The notes: generated from the sequence alone by a model not told the origin. DNA of 64,000 bases from Oceanobacillus chungangensis (GCF_003369565.1 NZ_PIOD01000025.1:237721-301720); one strand, 5' to 3'; shown: positions 18,061-27,298, counted from the first letter of the stretch. Translations and numbers: made by a program.

Positions 18061-18285
18061 TTACTCGCCTCGAATATCTGATTCGTCTCTACGCTTGATT
18101 TCGTAAAGAGGACGTTGCTGCAATGCTGCAATTGCCTTTGCGATAGTAAAAAGCTGATCTGATGTTGCTTCTGTTTTCACATTATTAAAGCTTTTTGACT
18201 TGTAAATTGTTTTACCAGTTTCCAAATCATTGCCATCGTTTAGCACTAACTGCAACGTTGTTTTTGTTAAATCTGCTACTGCCAT
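18061..18285 (-). CDS. DUF1659 family small protein
   Basis: A 74-residue protein starting MAVADLTKTTLQLVLNDG, with the TGKTIYKSKSFNNVKTEA core typical of DUF1659 and a C-terminal helix. ATG 18285 follows a full AAGGAGGTGA ribosome site at 18291-18300, and an in-frame GTG at 18294 overlaps that site. It is the first gene of the leftward small-protein group. The very strong ribosome site suggests high expression. No function is known. Confidence 0.85.
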   Translation of the reverse strand: MAVADLTKTTLQLVLNDGNDLETGKTIYKSKSFNNVKTEATSDQLFTIAKAIAALQQRPLYEIKRRDESDIRGE

Positions 18286-18483
18286 GTTCCTCACCTCCTT
18301 TCACTACTACAATCGAATGAAGTTAGAAAAAGGGGGTGTGATTAAAAAAAGATTTTTGAAAGCAATGTTTTATTAGCAATTTGGGGTTGCTAATGTTGTT
18401 TCTTTTGTGATTATAGAAAATAATATATAGTCTACATTCATAAATGAATAGTGATAAAATAAAGAAAAAAGGGAGCGTCTGCG

Positions 18484-19434
18484 ATGAGAGTTATTGATAC
18501 GCATTGTGATGCATTATTGAAATTACAAATGGCAAAAAGAGGGCATTATCCGGGTGAACAAACATTGGATTTCAGAAATTCTGCTAAAATAGATACAAAT
18601 CTAGAACGATTAAAGCAGGGAAATGTACAGGCACAATTTTTTGCGATTTTTATTGATCCAGATATTCCATCAGATGAGAAATGGCAACATGCGCTGGAAC
18701 AAATTGATTTATTTTATACGGAAATTATAGAAAAAAATCCGGAAGTAAAACATATTAAAGCATGGGAGGACTTTGATGCACTGGGTGATGGAGATATAGG
18801 TGCTGTTCTGGCATTAGAAGGTGCAGATGCATTCGGAAATGACCTCGTTAAATTACGTCATTTGTACCGAGCGGGTATTAAATACATGGGAATGACGTGG
18901 AATAATGCGAATTTATGTGCAGACGGGGCTGGTGAACCGCGTGGTGGCGGACTGACATTACTAGGTAAAGAAGTCGTGAAGCTAAACAATGAAAACCTTG
19001 TGTTTACAGATGTATCTCATTCTACGATTCAAGGATTTTGGGATATACTGGAGCATGCAGAGTTTCCAATGGCAAGCCATGCAAACGCTAGGGCGATATG
19101 TGATCATCCGCGGAATTTATATGATGATCAAGTGAAGGCGATGTTTACAAAAAACGGCCTTATCCATGTAGTTTACAATCCACCATTTATTAATAAAGAT
19201 AGCGACACAGCAACGATTAGCGATTTGATGAAGCATATTGACCACCTTTGCTCACTAGGCGGCGAAAAGCAAGTCGGTTTTGGCTCTGACTTTGATGGGA
19301 TAAGCAGCTTTGTCAGTCAATTGGAAAATGCAGCGCAGTATCCTAACTTAATCAATGAGCTGCTTAAACATTATAGTGAGGATCAGGTAAGAGGGTTTGC
19401 TTATCGGAATTTTTTGGAGCATCGTCCGAAGTAG
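18484..19434 (+). CDS. Membrane dipeptidase (renal dipeptidase, peptidase M19)
   Basis: A 316-residue zinc dipeptidase, cytosolic here since no signal peptide is visible. The N-terminal DTHCDALLKL supplies the first zinc ligands, His7 and Asp9. The central LALEGADAF supplies the bridging glutamate, FTDVSHST and PMASHANARA provide later histidines, and VGFGSDFDGI carries the aspartate near the C terminus. These are the M19 landmarks in the expected order. The family cleaves dipeptides, including D-residue ones. It lies beside an RpiR regulator and an ECF transporter operon, convergent with the regulator, so a link to imported peptides or cell-wall fragments is possible but unproven. Confidence 0.92.
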   Translation: MRVIDTHCDALLKLQMAKRGHYPGEQTLDFRNSAKIDTNLERLKQGNVQAQFFAIFIDPDIPSDEKWQHALEQIDLFYTEIIEKNPEVKHIKAWEDFDALGDGDIGAVLALEGADAFGNDLVKLRHLYRAGIKYMGMTWNNANLCADGAGEPRGGGLTLLGKEVVKLNNENLVFTDVSHSTIQGFWDILEHAEFPMASHANARAICDHPRNLYDDQVKAMFTKNGLIHVVYNPPFINKDSDTATISDLMKHIDHLCSLGGEKQVGFGSDFDGISSFVSQLENAAQYPNLINELLKHYSEDQVRGFAYRNFLEHRPK

Positions 19435-19450
19435 AACGTGAATTGAAAAT

Positions 19451-19474
19451 GAGGGAGTTTATATCCCTCGTTTC
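19451..19474. terminator. Weak terminator between convergent genes
   Basis: GAGGGA (19451-19456) pairs with TCCCTC (19464-19469), followed by GTTTCTT. It sits between the dipeptidase and the leftward rpiR-type gene. Confidence 0.6.
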
Positions 19475-19493
19475 TTCACACCTCTATAAGTAT

Positions 19494-20327
19494 TCATCTT
19501 GGCAATTCCTCCGCATACCGCTTTCGTAAACCGCTAAGCTGCTCCAGGCGTTGTAAATTTGCATCTTTATTTTTCATACCGATAGTGATAATCAAATTTT
19601 CAATCAGAAATGTTGGGGCGACCATCGAGTGGAACTCCCACATTTCCCCACGACTCGCAAACAATACGATGTCCCCATAATTTGCAAAATTAGAGACAAG
19701 TTGATCGGTAATAATAATTGTTTGGAATCCAATTTGTTTAGCGTGCTCTAAAATGACCTTTGCTTCAGGGAGAATACGGACAAATGCGAAGAGAACGACG
19801 ACATCATCCTTTGTTAAATGCAATAGATCCTCAAGAATTTCACTTCCACCTTTTTCAAAAGATTGAAGGCTTAAGCCAAATCGAGATAATCGATAGGTCA
19901 TTAATGCTCCAAGCCCCTCAGATGGACCGGGACTATGGATGTAAATTTGCTTTGCAGTTGTTAACATTTCTACGGCAACATTAAATGAGTGGTCGGAGAA
20001 ATGCTCGATTGTTTTTTGCAGATGATTGATTGATACATATAAATTATGATGCTCAATCTCTTGTCCAGCAACACTATTCATGATGTTCTCCATTTTACCT
20101 GCGGGTGAGACATCGAGCTGTCTTCTCATTGTTGCTTTAAAATCTTTAAAATTTTTATATCCTACTGTACGCCAAAAACGAGAGACGGTCGCTATACTTA
20201 TTTTTAATGCATCGGAAATTTCCTGCTCAGTTGATAATAAAACATGGTTGAAATTCTTCTGAATATAATCTGCTAATTTATATTGGTTCGGCGACATTGC
20301 TTTTGTATCCCACTTTAAATCTATCAA
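19494..20327 (-). CDS. MurR/RpiR family transcriptional regulator
   Basis: A regulator with an N-terminal HTH_6 domain (key block STEQEISDALKISIATVSRFWR) and a C-terminal SIS sugar-isomerase domain (IYIHSPGPSEGLGALMTYRL and later VVLFAFVRILPEAK). The SIS part normally binds a phosphosugar. The start was set at TTG 20327 because GGAGG at 20336-20340 precedes it by 8 bases; this gives 277 residues, the family norm. A longer reading from GTG 20423 has no ribosome site. It is divergent from the ECF transporter operon, the usual place for its controller. The effector is not known. Confidence 0.9.
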   Translation of the reverse strand: MIDLKWDTKAMSPNQYKLADYIQKNFNHVLLSTEQEISDALKISIATVSRFWRTVGYKNFKDFKATMRRQLDVSPAGKMENIMNSVAGQEIEHHNLYVSINHLQKTIEHFSDHSFNVAVEMLTTAKQIYIHSPGPSEGLGALMTYRLSRFGLSLQSFEKGGSEILEDLLHLTKDDVVVLFAFVRILPEAKVILEHAKQIGFQTIIITDQLVSNFANYGDIVLFASRGEMWEFHSMVAPTFLIENLIITIGMKNKDANLQRLEQLSGLRKRYAEELPR

Positions 20328-20570
20328 GCTCAATTCCTCCCATTGGCTAGTATTTCCTCTCTTTAATAAATCAAGGTTGAGAAAGTATTCTGGTATTAGC
20401 GCCTGCAAGTTAGATACTACCACAGGTAAAAGATGTGAAAAAGGGAAATGTAAGTTTTTTTACATAAAGTAAATATACGAAAAATAATTAACATTACTTT
20501 TACACGAAATCCATACTCCTTTAATATAAGCCAATTAAAATGAAGTCAATATGACAAGGGAGGGCTATCC

Positions 20571-21440
20571 ATGAGCCATTTTAAAGAGAGGTATGTATTA
20601 ACAAGTTCGCAGAAGATGATGGTATTTATATTATCGATGTCACTTTACGGGCTATCAAATATGATTACAGAATTAGTTCCATCCGCATATTTGGGGCCAA
20701 TTGAATTTTCCATCGAGTATTTTGCATTTATTCCATTAACATTATGTATGCTATTCCATCCGCTTTATGCAGCAGTTGGCGCCGCATTAGGGGAAGTAAT
20801 CTTTGGAGAAATAATGTTAGGGCAATTTGGTGGCTTTGGTGAGCTTGAGAAGTTTATTGCCTTCTCACTTGCAATGTACATAGCGGGATCACTTGTGAAA
20901 GACCCAAGAAACAAAAAACAAGTCGGTATTGCTGCAATTACTGGTGTGATTATTCACCAGTTCATTAGCATGATGGTCGATATTGGTAAGGTATGGATTG
21001 GTGTTGAAGAGTTAGAAGCAGTTCCAGGACTTGCAGAAAGTATTGTCGTTATTGAAGGCTTTGCATTTTTAAATGATGTACTATTCTCTGGTATTTTATT
21101 TGCACTATTACCAACGTTGTATTTAGTTCCACGTCTATACGGGAAAATCGAACCATTACTCGGTATGAAGCCTAGGGATAATAGGATGAAATTCTCTACA
21201 GGTGAAATCGTGACGCCAAGATTAGTTGTCGGCGGAATTATGTTAGCGTTACTTGCATTCTTCTTTGAGTTCCTATCAGAAACAGATTTTAATGTAGAGT
21301 GGGAAGCCGATTTCGGTGATAATTTCATGTGGGTGAGTATTGGTGTTTCGGCAGTGATTGCAGTCTTAACGATTATTTTAATGGTAACAAGAAAAGGTAA
21401 TAAAATTCCAGAAAACGTGGATGAGAGGAAAGTTCAATGA
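20571..21440 (+). CDS. Putative ECF transporter substrate-binding (S) membrane protein
   Basis: A 289-residue polytopic membrane protein with about six hydrophobic segments, starting at residues 15-35 and 47-70, and a charged C-terminal tail. It is the first gene of an operon with a fused two-domain ATPase (4-base overlap) and an EcfT-like protein, so it occupies the place of the S component that fixes substrate specificity. It is longer than the typical 170-200 residue S components, and the extra length is a C-terminal pair of membrane segments. I do not recognise it as BioY, ThiT, RibU, YkoE or another known S family. The start ATG has GGAGGG 7 bases upstream. Confidence 0.75.
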   Translation: MSHFKERYVLTSSQKMMVFILSMSLYGLSNMITELVPSAYLGPIEFSIEYFAFIPLTLCMLFHPLYAAVGAALGEVIFGEIMLGQFGGFGELEKFIAFSLAMYIAGSLVKDPRNKKQVGIAAITGVIIHQFISMMVDIGKVWIGVEELEAVPGLAESIVVIEGFAFLNDVLFSGILFALLPTLYLVPRLYGKIEPLLGMKPRDNRMKFSTGEIVTPRLVVGGIMLALLAFFFEFLSETDFNVEWEADFGDNFMWVSIGVSAVIAVLTIILMVTRKGNKIPENVDERKVQ

Positions 21441-23182
21441 CATCCGCCGAGCAAATAAAAATAGAAAATGTAACATTTAAATATCCGGGTGGAGAAGAAC
21501 CCGTTTTAAATGATGTTTCTCTGACAATTAACAAAGGTGAATTCGTTGCCATCATTGGTGGGAATGGTAGTGGGAAATCTACGCTTTGCAAATTAATCAA
21601 CGGACTTATCCCACACTATTATGTTGGTGACTTTACTGGCAGTGCTACCGTGAAAGAACTTAATACTGAGGAAACAAAAGTGGCAGATCTGTCCCAACAT
21701 GTCGGTTATGTGTATCAAGACTTTGATAATCAGCTTGTCCGGGCAAGAGTGTTAGAGGATGCTAGCTTTGCTCCCCTTAACTTTGGATATGCCGATTATA
21801 AAGACCGGGGCAAGCGGGCGTTAGAGCTTGCTGGTTTAACTGGTCATGATGATGAATTTATTTGGCAGCTTAGCGGAGGGCAAAAGCATTTGCTTGCCCT
21901 CGCTGGCGCTATTTCCCTTGATCCAGATATATTAATTATGGATGAACCAATCGCCCAGCTCGATCCCTTCCATGCGAAAGAGATTTACAACGTATTAAAA
22001 ATGTTAAATGAAGAGTATGGAAAAACAATTATTGTTATTGAACATCATACAGAATTCATCGCAGATTACTGTAAACAAGTAGTCTTGATGGATAAAGGGA
22101 ATGTATTATGGAAAAAACCAACAGCAGATGCGCTACGGCTTGTTGATCAGTTAATGGAAAGACAAATATTTCCTCCACAAGTAACCCAGGCCGCTTATAA
22201 ACTCGATGCCTTCTCAAATAAAAGCATCCCGATAACGCTGCAAGAAGCACTCGAAATATTTCCGAATCAGAAGTATGTAGAAGAAGTCGCTGTGCATGGA
22301 CCAACGAATAATCTGGAAAGAGCTTGTCTACGGCCAGTAGTCGAGATGGAGCAAGTAAGCTTTGCCTATAAAACAATTACAAGATCGAAAAAAACAGTGC
22401 TCAATGGCATCGATTTAAATATTAATCAGGGTGATCGAATAGCACTCGTGGGTAATAATGGCGCTGGAAAATCATCGTTAATGCGGTTAATAACAGGACT
22501 TGTAAAGCCTGAAAGAGGAAATGTTACGGTGAAAGGAAAGAATACCCGAGATTATTCACCAGAAAAATTGGCCGATTTTGTTACGTATATTTACCAAAAC
22601 CCAGAAGAAATGTTCATTGAAGACTCTGTACGCAAGGATGTTGAGTTTTTCCTGAAGGCTAGAAAGATACCGGAATATGGAAAAAAAGTCGATCGAATTC
22701 TGGAGCAATTTGAACTGACAAGTTTGCAGGAACGTGATAGCAGACTGATGAGTGGTGGGCAACAGCGACGCGCTTCATTAGCGATTGGTGTGGCGATGAA
22801 TCCTTCGATTATCTTACTGGACGAACCGACAGCAAATTTAGATATTGCAACGAGAAAGCATATTACAAGATTAATCGGTACCCTTGAAGATAATGTAGAG
22901 GCAGTATTAGTAGCAACCCATGATATGCAGCTTGTAGCAGAATGGGCAAATCGAATCATTGTGCTAAAGGATGGTAATGTACTTCATGATGGAACGAGGG
23001 AATCTGTCTTTAATGACCGAGAGCTATTGAACTCGGCGGGACTGAATCCACCACAAATTATGGAATTGAGTCGAGAACTATACATGTCACCAGTTTCATA
23101 TACAGTCGATGATTTTGTTGCTACCGTAAATAAGCAATTCGGAGAGGAGAATAGTGATGGAATACAGACAAAAATTATTTGA
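21437..23182 (+). CDS. ECF transporter ATPase, two fused ABC domains
   Basis: A 581-residue protein carrying two complete ABC ATPase domains in tandem, equivalent to EcfA1 and EcfA2 joined as in YkoD. Domain 1 has Walker A GGNGSGKST, signature QLSGGQKHLLA and Walker B ILIMDEP, with a downstream switch His in IEHHTEF. Domain 2 has GNNGAGKSS, LMSGGQQRRA, IILLDEP and ATHDMQ. It powers uptake by the S and T components encoded on either side. It overlaps the S gene by 4 bases and the T gene by 26 bases, so the three are translationally coupled. The fusion point is near residues 270-300. Confidence 0.93.
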   Translation: MTSAEQIKIENVTFKYPGGEEPVLNDVSLTINKGEFVAIIGGNGSGKSTLCKLINGLIPHYYVGDFTGSATVKELNTEETKVADLSQHVGYVYQDFDNQLVRARVLEDASFAPLNFGYADYKDRGKRALELAGLTGHDDEFIWQLSGGQKHLLALAGAISLDPDILIMDEPIAQLDPFHAKEIYNVLKMLNEEYGKTIIVIEHHTEFIADYCKQVVLMDKGNVLWKKPTADALRLVDQLMERQIFPPQVTQAAYKLDAFSNKSIPITLQEALEIFPNQKYVEEVAVHGPTNNLERACLRPVVEMEQVSFAYKTITRSKKTVLNGIDLNINQGDRIALVGNNGAGKSSLMRLITGLVKPERGNVTVKGKNTRDYSPEKLADFVTYIYQNPEEMFIEDSVRKDVEFFLKARKIPEYGKKVDRILEQFELTSLQERDSRLMSGGQQRRASLAIGVAMNPSIILLDEPTANLDIATRKHITRLIGTLEDNVEAVLVATHDMQLVAEWANRIIVLKDGNVLHDGTRESVFNDRELLNSAGLNPPQIMELSRELYMSPVSYTVDDFVATVNKQFGEENSDGIQTKII

Positions 23183-23981
23183 TAAACTCTCTGTCGAACA
23201 GGTGAAAATCGAACTGCTGAATACTGCCTATGGAAATGATCAAACATTTTTGGCAAAGCTTGATCCGAGAACGCTATTTATTTGGTATTTATTCTTCGGA
23301 TTTGCTCCATGGTTTATTCATAATCAAGCAATCTTAATCGGGATGTTCGCATTTGTCGCCGTGATGATGTTAATCGCAAAATCGAGTCCATTAATTATTT
23401 TTATCCTTTGTTTGGGATTATTAGGACAGGGTGGCTATTTACTGCTCGCGGCTTGGTTTTTCGGAGGGGATTTCAGTACCATCATGCCGCTTGTAATTCT
23501 AACGATGAAGCTCTCAATCATTTCGCTTGCAAGTATTTCGGTGTTCACCTCAATGGATCCAGAAAAGCTAAGTGACGGTTTGCTAAAAATTGGCGTACCT
23601 GGTCAAGTGTCCTTTAGTATTTCCTATGCATACAGAATGCTGCCAAGTTTAATTGAGGAATATCATCATGTGTTTCTCTCATTTCGCTTGCGAGGAAAGG
23701 CACCTGAAAAGCATGGCATCCTTTACTGGCGTTCGATTGCCTATTTTGTCAAAATAGCAATGCTTTCTTTTTATCCATTGATGCTCAGTACATCAAAAAG
23801 GGCGAGAACGACAGTTGAGGCATTAGAAACAAAAGGTAGCTTCTATGCTTTCAATAATCCCAAGGTGAAGGCGATTAAGCTTGCACATCTTGCCTTCCGT
23901 TCGCGTGATTATTGGTTTCTCGCATTTTCGTTAGTCTATGTTATTAGTTTATTTGTTTTTGGAATTCTTTATTTTAAGTAA
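23157..23981 (+). CDS. ECF transporter transmembrane (T) component
   Basis: A 274-residue EcfT/CbiQ-like membrane scaffold that couples ATPase domains to the S component. It has about five hydrophobic segments. The two coupling-helix motifs are visible: a first alanine/arginine motif in FRLRGKAPEKHG and a second in RARTTVEALETKGS, close to the canonical A-R-G pair. ATG 23157 is used, preceded by GGAGAGGAG. It overlaps the end of the ATPase gene. It completes an S-AA'-T set in one operon, so this transporter is probably a dedicated rather than shared ECF system. Confidence 0.9.
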   Translation: MEYRQKLFDKLSVEQVKIELLNTAYGNDQTFLAKLDPRTLFIWYLFFGFAPWFIHNQAILIGMFAFVAVMMLIAKSSPLIIFILCLGLLGQGGYLLLAAWFFGGDFSTIMPLVILTMKLSIISLASISVFTSMDPEKLSDGLLKIGVPGQVSFSISYAYRMLPSLIEEYHHVFLSFRLRGKAPEKHGILYWRSIAYFVKIAMLSFYPLMLSTSKRARTTVEALETKGSFYAFNNPKVKAIKLAHLAFRSRDYWFLAFSLVYVISLFVFGILYFK

Positions 23982-24026
23982 GACACATATTATGAAAATT
24001 AAACTTTTTACTTTGGAGGGGCAACA

Positions 24027-24806
24027 ATGAAGATAGATTTTCACACACATGTAAAAATTTCCAAACAATCAACCTTTATGCCAGAATATTTTAAAGAAAT
24101 GATGAAGGAAGCAAAAGCGAGTGGATTGGATGCGCTAGCAATGACAGAGCATTTTAATACACTTCGTTTTAATGATATTTATGAGTATCTTGCAAAAAAT
24201 TATCCATACGAAAATGGCTATTATTTTGTCGAGGGGTTAAAACTTTTTCCTGGTATCGAAGTTGATGTTAAGGAAACAGGTCATATTTTGTTAATTGGTG
24301 GCCGTGAAGCAATTCTTAATATCCGGGCGGCATTAGATAATCATACAGATAAATCCAATTTTATTCCTTTTAAAGATTTGCTTGATTTAGCTGAAAAGGA
24401 AGATGTCCTGAAAATAGGAGCACATGCATTCCGGGAAAGCACGCCGTTACATCAGCATGATCCCGAACAGCTTATGAGATTAGATGCACTGGACTTAAAC
24501 GGCAAGGATCTATATGCATATGGAACAGACACATACTATCAAAAGTTGAAAAGCTTCGCAGACGAACATGGACTGCCAATCGTTGCAGGAAGTGATACCC
24601 ATCAATTTTTACAATATAGCAGTGTGTACAATGATTTTATGGTGGATTGTCAAACGGCAGCAGAATTAAAATCATGTATTATTAATGGGGATTACAAGCT
24701 AGAAGTATCGCCAACCCTTGAAATCAAAGTGAAGTCAGCGACGCTTGTGAAGAAATTAATGAAGCAGCTGTTAAATAAGAGTGGTAGACTTGAGGTTAAT
24801 TTGTAG
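24027..24806 (+). CDS. PHP-domain metal-dependent phosphoesterase-like protein
   Basis: A 259-residue PHP-fold protein. The metal-binding HTH of DFHTHVKIS (His6 and His8) opens it, followed by AMTEHFNT, FPGIEVDV with its conserved Glu, GAHAFRES and a C-terminal AGSDTHQ. These are the standard PHP metal ligands in order. The family includes histidinol-phosphatase-like and nucleotide or sugar phosphoesterases. It is the last gene of the ECF operon, 45 bases after the T gene, and is closed by a strong bidirectional terminator. It may process the imported solute once phosphorylated, or hydrolyse a related metabolite; substrate not known. Confidence 0.85.
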   Translation: MKIDFHTHVKISKQSTFMPEYFKEMMKEAKASGLDALAMTEHFNTLRFNDIYEYLAKNYPYENGYYFVEGLKLFPGIEVDVKETGHILLIGGREAILNIRAALDNHTDKSNFIPFKDLLDLAEKEDVLKIGAHAFRESTPLHQHDPEQLMRLDALDLNGKDLYAYGTDTYYQKLKSFADEHGLPIVAGSDTHQFLQYSSVYNDFMVDCQTAAELKSCIINGDYKLEVSPTLEIKVKSATLVKKLMKQLLNKSGRLEVNL

Positions 24807-24994
24807 AGGCGGATATGATGGTATATAATTTCTATTTCGATTTAAATGTAACAGCGAGAGCAAAGTTGTTTTGATATTGGCGGACTCGGCGTAGCTTAGG
24901 GATGTCTTGGATACGAGCACGAGAAAGAATTAAGCAGTGCCAGTAGAGCCAAAACAAATCTCCAACTAAACTAATACACTTCTACAAATCAAAT

Positions 24995-25035
24995 AAAACC
25001 CTTGCAAAAGACCATTTATCTTTTGCAAGGGTTTT
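24995..25035. terminator. Strong bidirectional terminator
   Basis: A 16-bp perfect stem (24995-25010 with 25020-25035) whose arms begin in AAAA and end in TTTT. It stops both the PHP gene and the convergent monooxygenase gene. The stretch 24807-24994 before it holds no supported gene. Confidence 0.93.
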
Positions 25036-25044
25036 ATAAATTTA

Positions 25045-26421
25045 TTATTCTACTTTTAAAGCATTTACTTGTTTTCCCGGATGGTGCTCAGGTAAATAAT
25101 CCCCTTTACCATAGAGATTATCGCGAAGTGTTGTTCCTTCGTATTCTCTCGGAACGAGGCCTCTTGCTTGTAAAACAGGCACGACGTATTCCACAAAGTC
25201 CTCGAAGGTTCCTGGTGTAATAGCATAAGCAATGTTAAAGCCGTCCACTCCAGCTTCGTCTACCCATCTTTCCATTTCATCGGCAATTTGTTCTGGTGTA
25301 CCAGCAACAGCTGTCCCCATACCGCCAACGCCGATTGCATTGATAACATCCTCAACGGTTGAAGGGCGGTCTGCATGAATTTTCGTAAAGTTTTCAAGGG
25401 CAGAACGGATGGCGTCATTTTCAATATATTGAATTTCTTGATCCTTTGCATAACCAGATAAATCAACACCGGTCCAGCCGCCAAACAAGGCTAATGCTCC
25501 TTCCGCACTAATATATCCTCGATATTCTTCCAGTTTCGCTTTTGCTTCTTCCTCTGTTTCCCCAACAATTGGGATTAACATATTAAGGATTTTTACTTCA
25601 TCTTCGTCTCTTCCAGTGGACGCAACCTCGGTCCTTAGTTTCTTTACGGTTTCTTTTGCTACTGCAATATTTGGTGCACTGATGAAAACTAATTCTGCGT
25701 TGTTCGCTGCAAATGCACGTCCTTTTGTTGATGCACCTGCTTGATACAAGACTGGTGTACGTTGTGGAGATGGTTCGCTTAAATGTGCGCCAGGAACTTT
25801 AAAGTATTTACCTTCATGATTAATATTGTGAACCTTGCTTGGGTCCGTGTAGACTCCATTTGCTTTATCAACCTTTACAGCGTCATCTTCCCAACTCGCT
25901 TCCCACAGTTTATAGCATACTTCTAAATATTCCGCAGCAATATCGTAACGCTCATCATGTTTAATTTGATCATCAAGCCCCATATTAATAGCCGCGCTTT
26001 TGAGATAAGAGGTAACAATGTTCCAGCCGACACGCCCTTTTGTTAAATGGTCTAAAGTACTCATCTTGCGAGCGAAAGTGTAGGGATGCTCATGTGTAAC
26101 AGACGCTGTTACCCCAAACCCTAAGTGTTTCGTAACCGCCGACATCAATGGAACGATTAAAAATGGATCATTAACAGGCGATTGCACACCATTTCGTACT
26201 GCCGCATCTCTTGAATTATTGTACACATCGTATGTTCCTAACACGTCAGCAATGAAGACAGCGTCAAATCTTCCTTTTTCCAATGTCTTCGCAAGGTGTA
26301 TCCAATACTCGCTATCTTTATAGCGATGTGACTCATCATCGGGATGCTGCCAAAGACCAGGAGATTGATGGCCAGGTGTGTTCATATCAAAGGCATTTAA
26401 ATAAATTCGTTTTTTTGTCAT
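25045..26421 (-). CDS. FMNH2-dependent monooxygenase, NtaA/SnaA/DszA family
   Basis: A 458-residue bacterial luciferase-like (LLM) monooxygenase of the long NtaA/SnaA/DszA subgroup. It begins with KKRIYLNAFDMNTPGHQSPG-type sequence, then RFDAVFIADVLG, the conserved GRVGWNIVTS with its following HDERYD, and a C-terminal DGFNIAYAITPG and TLRDNL close to DszA. Such enzymes use FMNH2 and O2 to open C-S or C-N bonds. An FMN reductase lies 30 bases upstream in the same transcript, behind a SAM riboswitch, so the substrate is probably an organosulfur compound such as a sulfone or sulfonate. It is likely repressed when SAM is plentiful. Confidence 0.88.
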   Translation of the reverse strand: MTKKRIYLNAFDMNTPGHQSPGLWQHPDDESHRYKDSEYWIHLAKTLEKGRFDAVFIADVLGTYDVYNNSRDAAVRNGVQSPVNDPFLIVPLMSAVTKHLGFGVTASVTHEHPYTFARKMSTLDHLTKGRVGWNIVTSYLKSAAINMGLDDQIKHDERYDIAAEYLEVCYKLWEASWEDDAVKVDKANGVYTDPSKVHNINHEGKYFKVPGAHLSEPSPQRTPVLYQAGASTKGRAFAANNAELVFISAPNIAVAKETVKKLRTEVASTGRDEDEVKILNMLIPIVGETEEEAKAKLEEYRGYISAEGALALFGGWTGVDLSGYAKDQEIQYIENDAIRSALENFTKIHADRPSTVEDVINAIGVGGMGTAVAGTPEQIADEMERWVDEAGVDGFNIAYAITPGTFEDFVEYVVPVLQARGLVPREYEGTTLRDNLYGKGDYLPEHHPGKQVNALKVE

Positions 26422-26451
26422 TGGGTTTATTCCTCCTATGAAATAACTTTA

Positions 26452-27003
26452 TTAATAGCTTACGGAAAAGGTTAATGCTGGATTATTTACTAATTGAATG
26501 AAATAATCGAGTTGTTTTTTTGTTCGTTGTAAAATGTCATCATTGAGAATTGGACTTGGATTATGCTTATCAATCTGATCATCAAGTAAATAAACCCCTT
26601 TTAAATTATGAGCCTTTAGAGTGGAAAGTAGTGGTTTCAGGGAATATTCCAGTGCTAACAAATGAGATGGGCTGCCACCAGTCATTAACGGGAGCACAGG
26701 TTTATGCTTGAGAAGATCCTGTGGTAAAACATCAATAAATGCTTTCAATACTCCTGAGTAAGCTCCTTTATATACTGGGGAACCAACAATTACTCCTTTA
26801 GCATCCAGTATTGTTGTCGCGATTTGTTTAACAGCAGGACTATTGAAGTTTCCCGTGAATAAGTCTTGGTAGGGTACATCTTTAACCGAAAAATGAGTTA
26901 CAGTGAAATCGGTTTCTTCAAGCAATGTACCAAGATATTTTAGCACCTGCTCTGATCTTGAAAGTTCCGATGGACTACCCGAAATAATAACAATGTCACT
27001 CAT
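26452..27003 (-). CDS. NADPH-dependent FMN reductase, SsuE-like
   Basis: A 183-residue flavodoxin-fold reductase. The N-terminal IISGSPSELSRS is the phosphate-binding loop for FMN, and VGSPVYKGAYSGVLKAFID is the second flavin loop, as in SsuE. It supplies FMNH2 to the two-component monooxygenase encoded 30 bases downstream, and possibly to the divergent one. ATG 27003 was chosen because GAGAGGAG sits upstream at good spacing; a reading from 27021 would include that site. It is the first gene behind the leftward SAM riboswitch, so expression should rise on sulfur limitation. Confidence 0.88.
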   Translation of the reverse strand: MSDIVIISGSPSELSRSEQVLKYLGTLLEETDFTVTHFSVKDVPYQDLFTGNFNSPAVKQIATTILDAKGVIVGSPVYKGAYSGVLKAFIDVLPQDLLKHKPVLPLMTGGSPSHLLALEYSLKPLLSTLKAHNLKGVYLLDDQIDKHNPSPILNDDILQRTKKQLDYFIQLVNNPALTFSVSY

Positions 27004-27065
27004 AATAAATTCTCCTCTCAAATCATCATTCTATTTTTTTTGGAATCGTTGGTTTATAAAAAAAT

Positions 27066-27105
27066 AAAAATCCCCTTTTCTTTAAATGAGAAAAGAGGAT
27101 TGGTT
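27066..27105 (-). terminator. Riboswitch terminator, leftward
   Basis: Read leftward, AATCCTCTTTTCT pairs with AAGAAAAGGGGATT around a short loop and runs into T-rich sequence. It follows the leftward S-box by about 15 bases and is its expected off-switch. Confidence 0.85.
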
Positions 27106-27118
27106 TTATCATCTGTCA

Positions 27119-27228
27119 GCTCTTATCTCTCAAGAAAGAATCTCGCTGGAATTAGCACCTTTCTGAATAAATTCAGAGGTTGCTGAAGCTTCACTGGGCC
27201 AGACCCCTCGGCTTCTCTTGATAAGAAT
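27119..27228 (-). ncRNA. SAM riboswitch (S-box), leftward
   Basis: Read leftward, the core blocks appear in order: CTTATCAAGAGAAG, CCGAGGG then CTGGCCC, TGAAGCTTCAGCAACC, GGTGCTAATTCCAGC, and the closing GAGAGATAAG that pairs with the start as helix P1. This matches the S-box (SAM-I) consensus closely. Together with the terminator at 27066-27105 it should stop transcription into the FMN reductase/monooxygenase operon when SAM is abundant. Confidence 0.95.
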
Positions 27229-27245
27229 ATGTGATTGTTCGTTAT

Positions 27246-27274
27246 ATTCTAATATATTAATTCCGATAAGTCAA
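27246..27274 (-). promoter_or_regulatory. Sigma-A promoter, leftward S-box transcript
   Basis: Read leftward: TTGACT (27274-27269), a 17-base spacer, then TAGAAT (27251-27246). Transcription would begin just before the leftward S-box. Confidence 0.75.
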
Positions 27275-27298
27275 CTGTGTATAATATAAATTAATTGT

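Noticed and set aside
22056-22376. Minus-strand reading frames inside the ECF ATPase gene
   Set aside because: They are antisense to two complete ABC domains and carry no recognisable motif.
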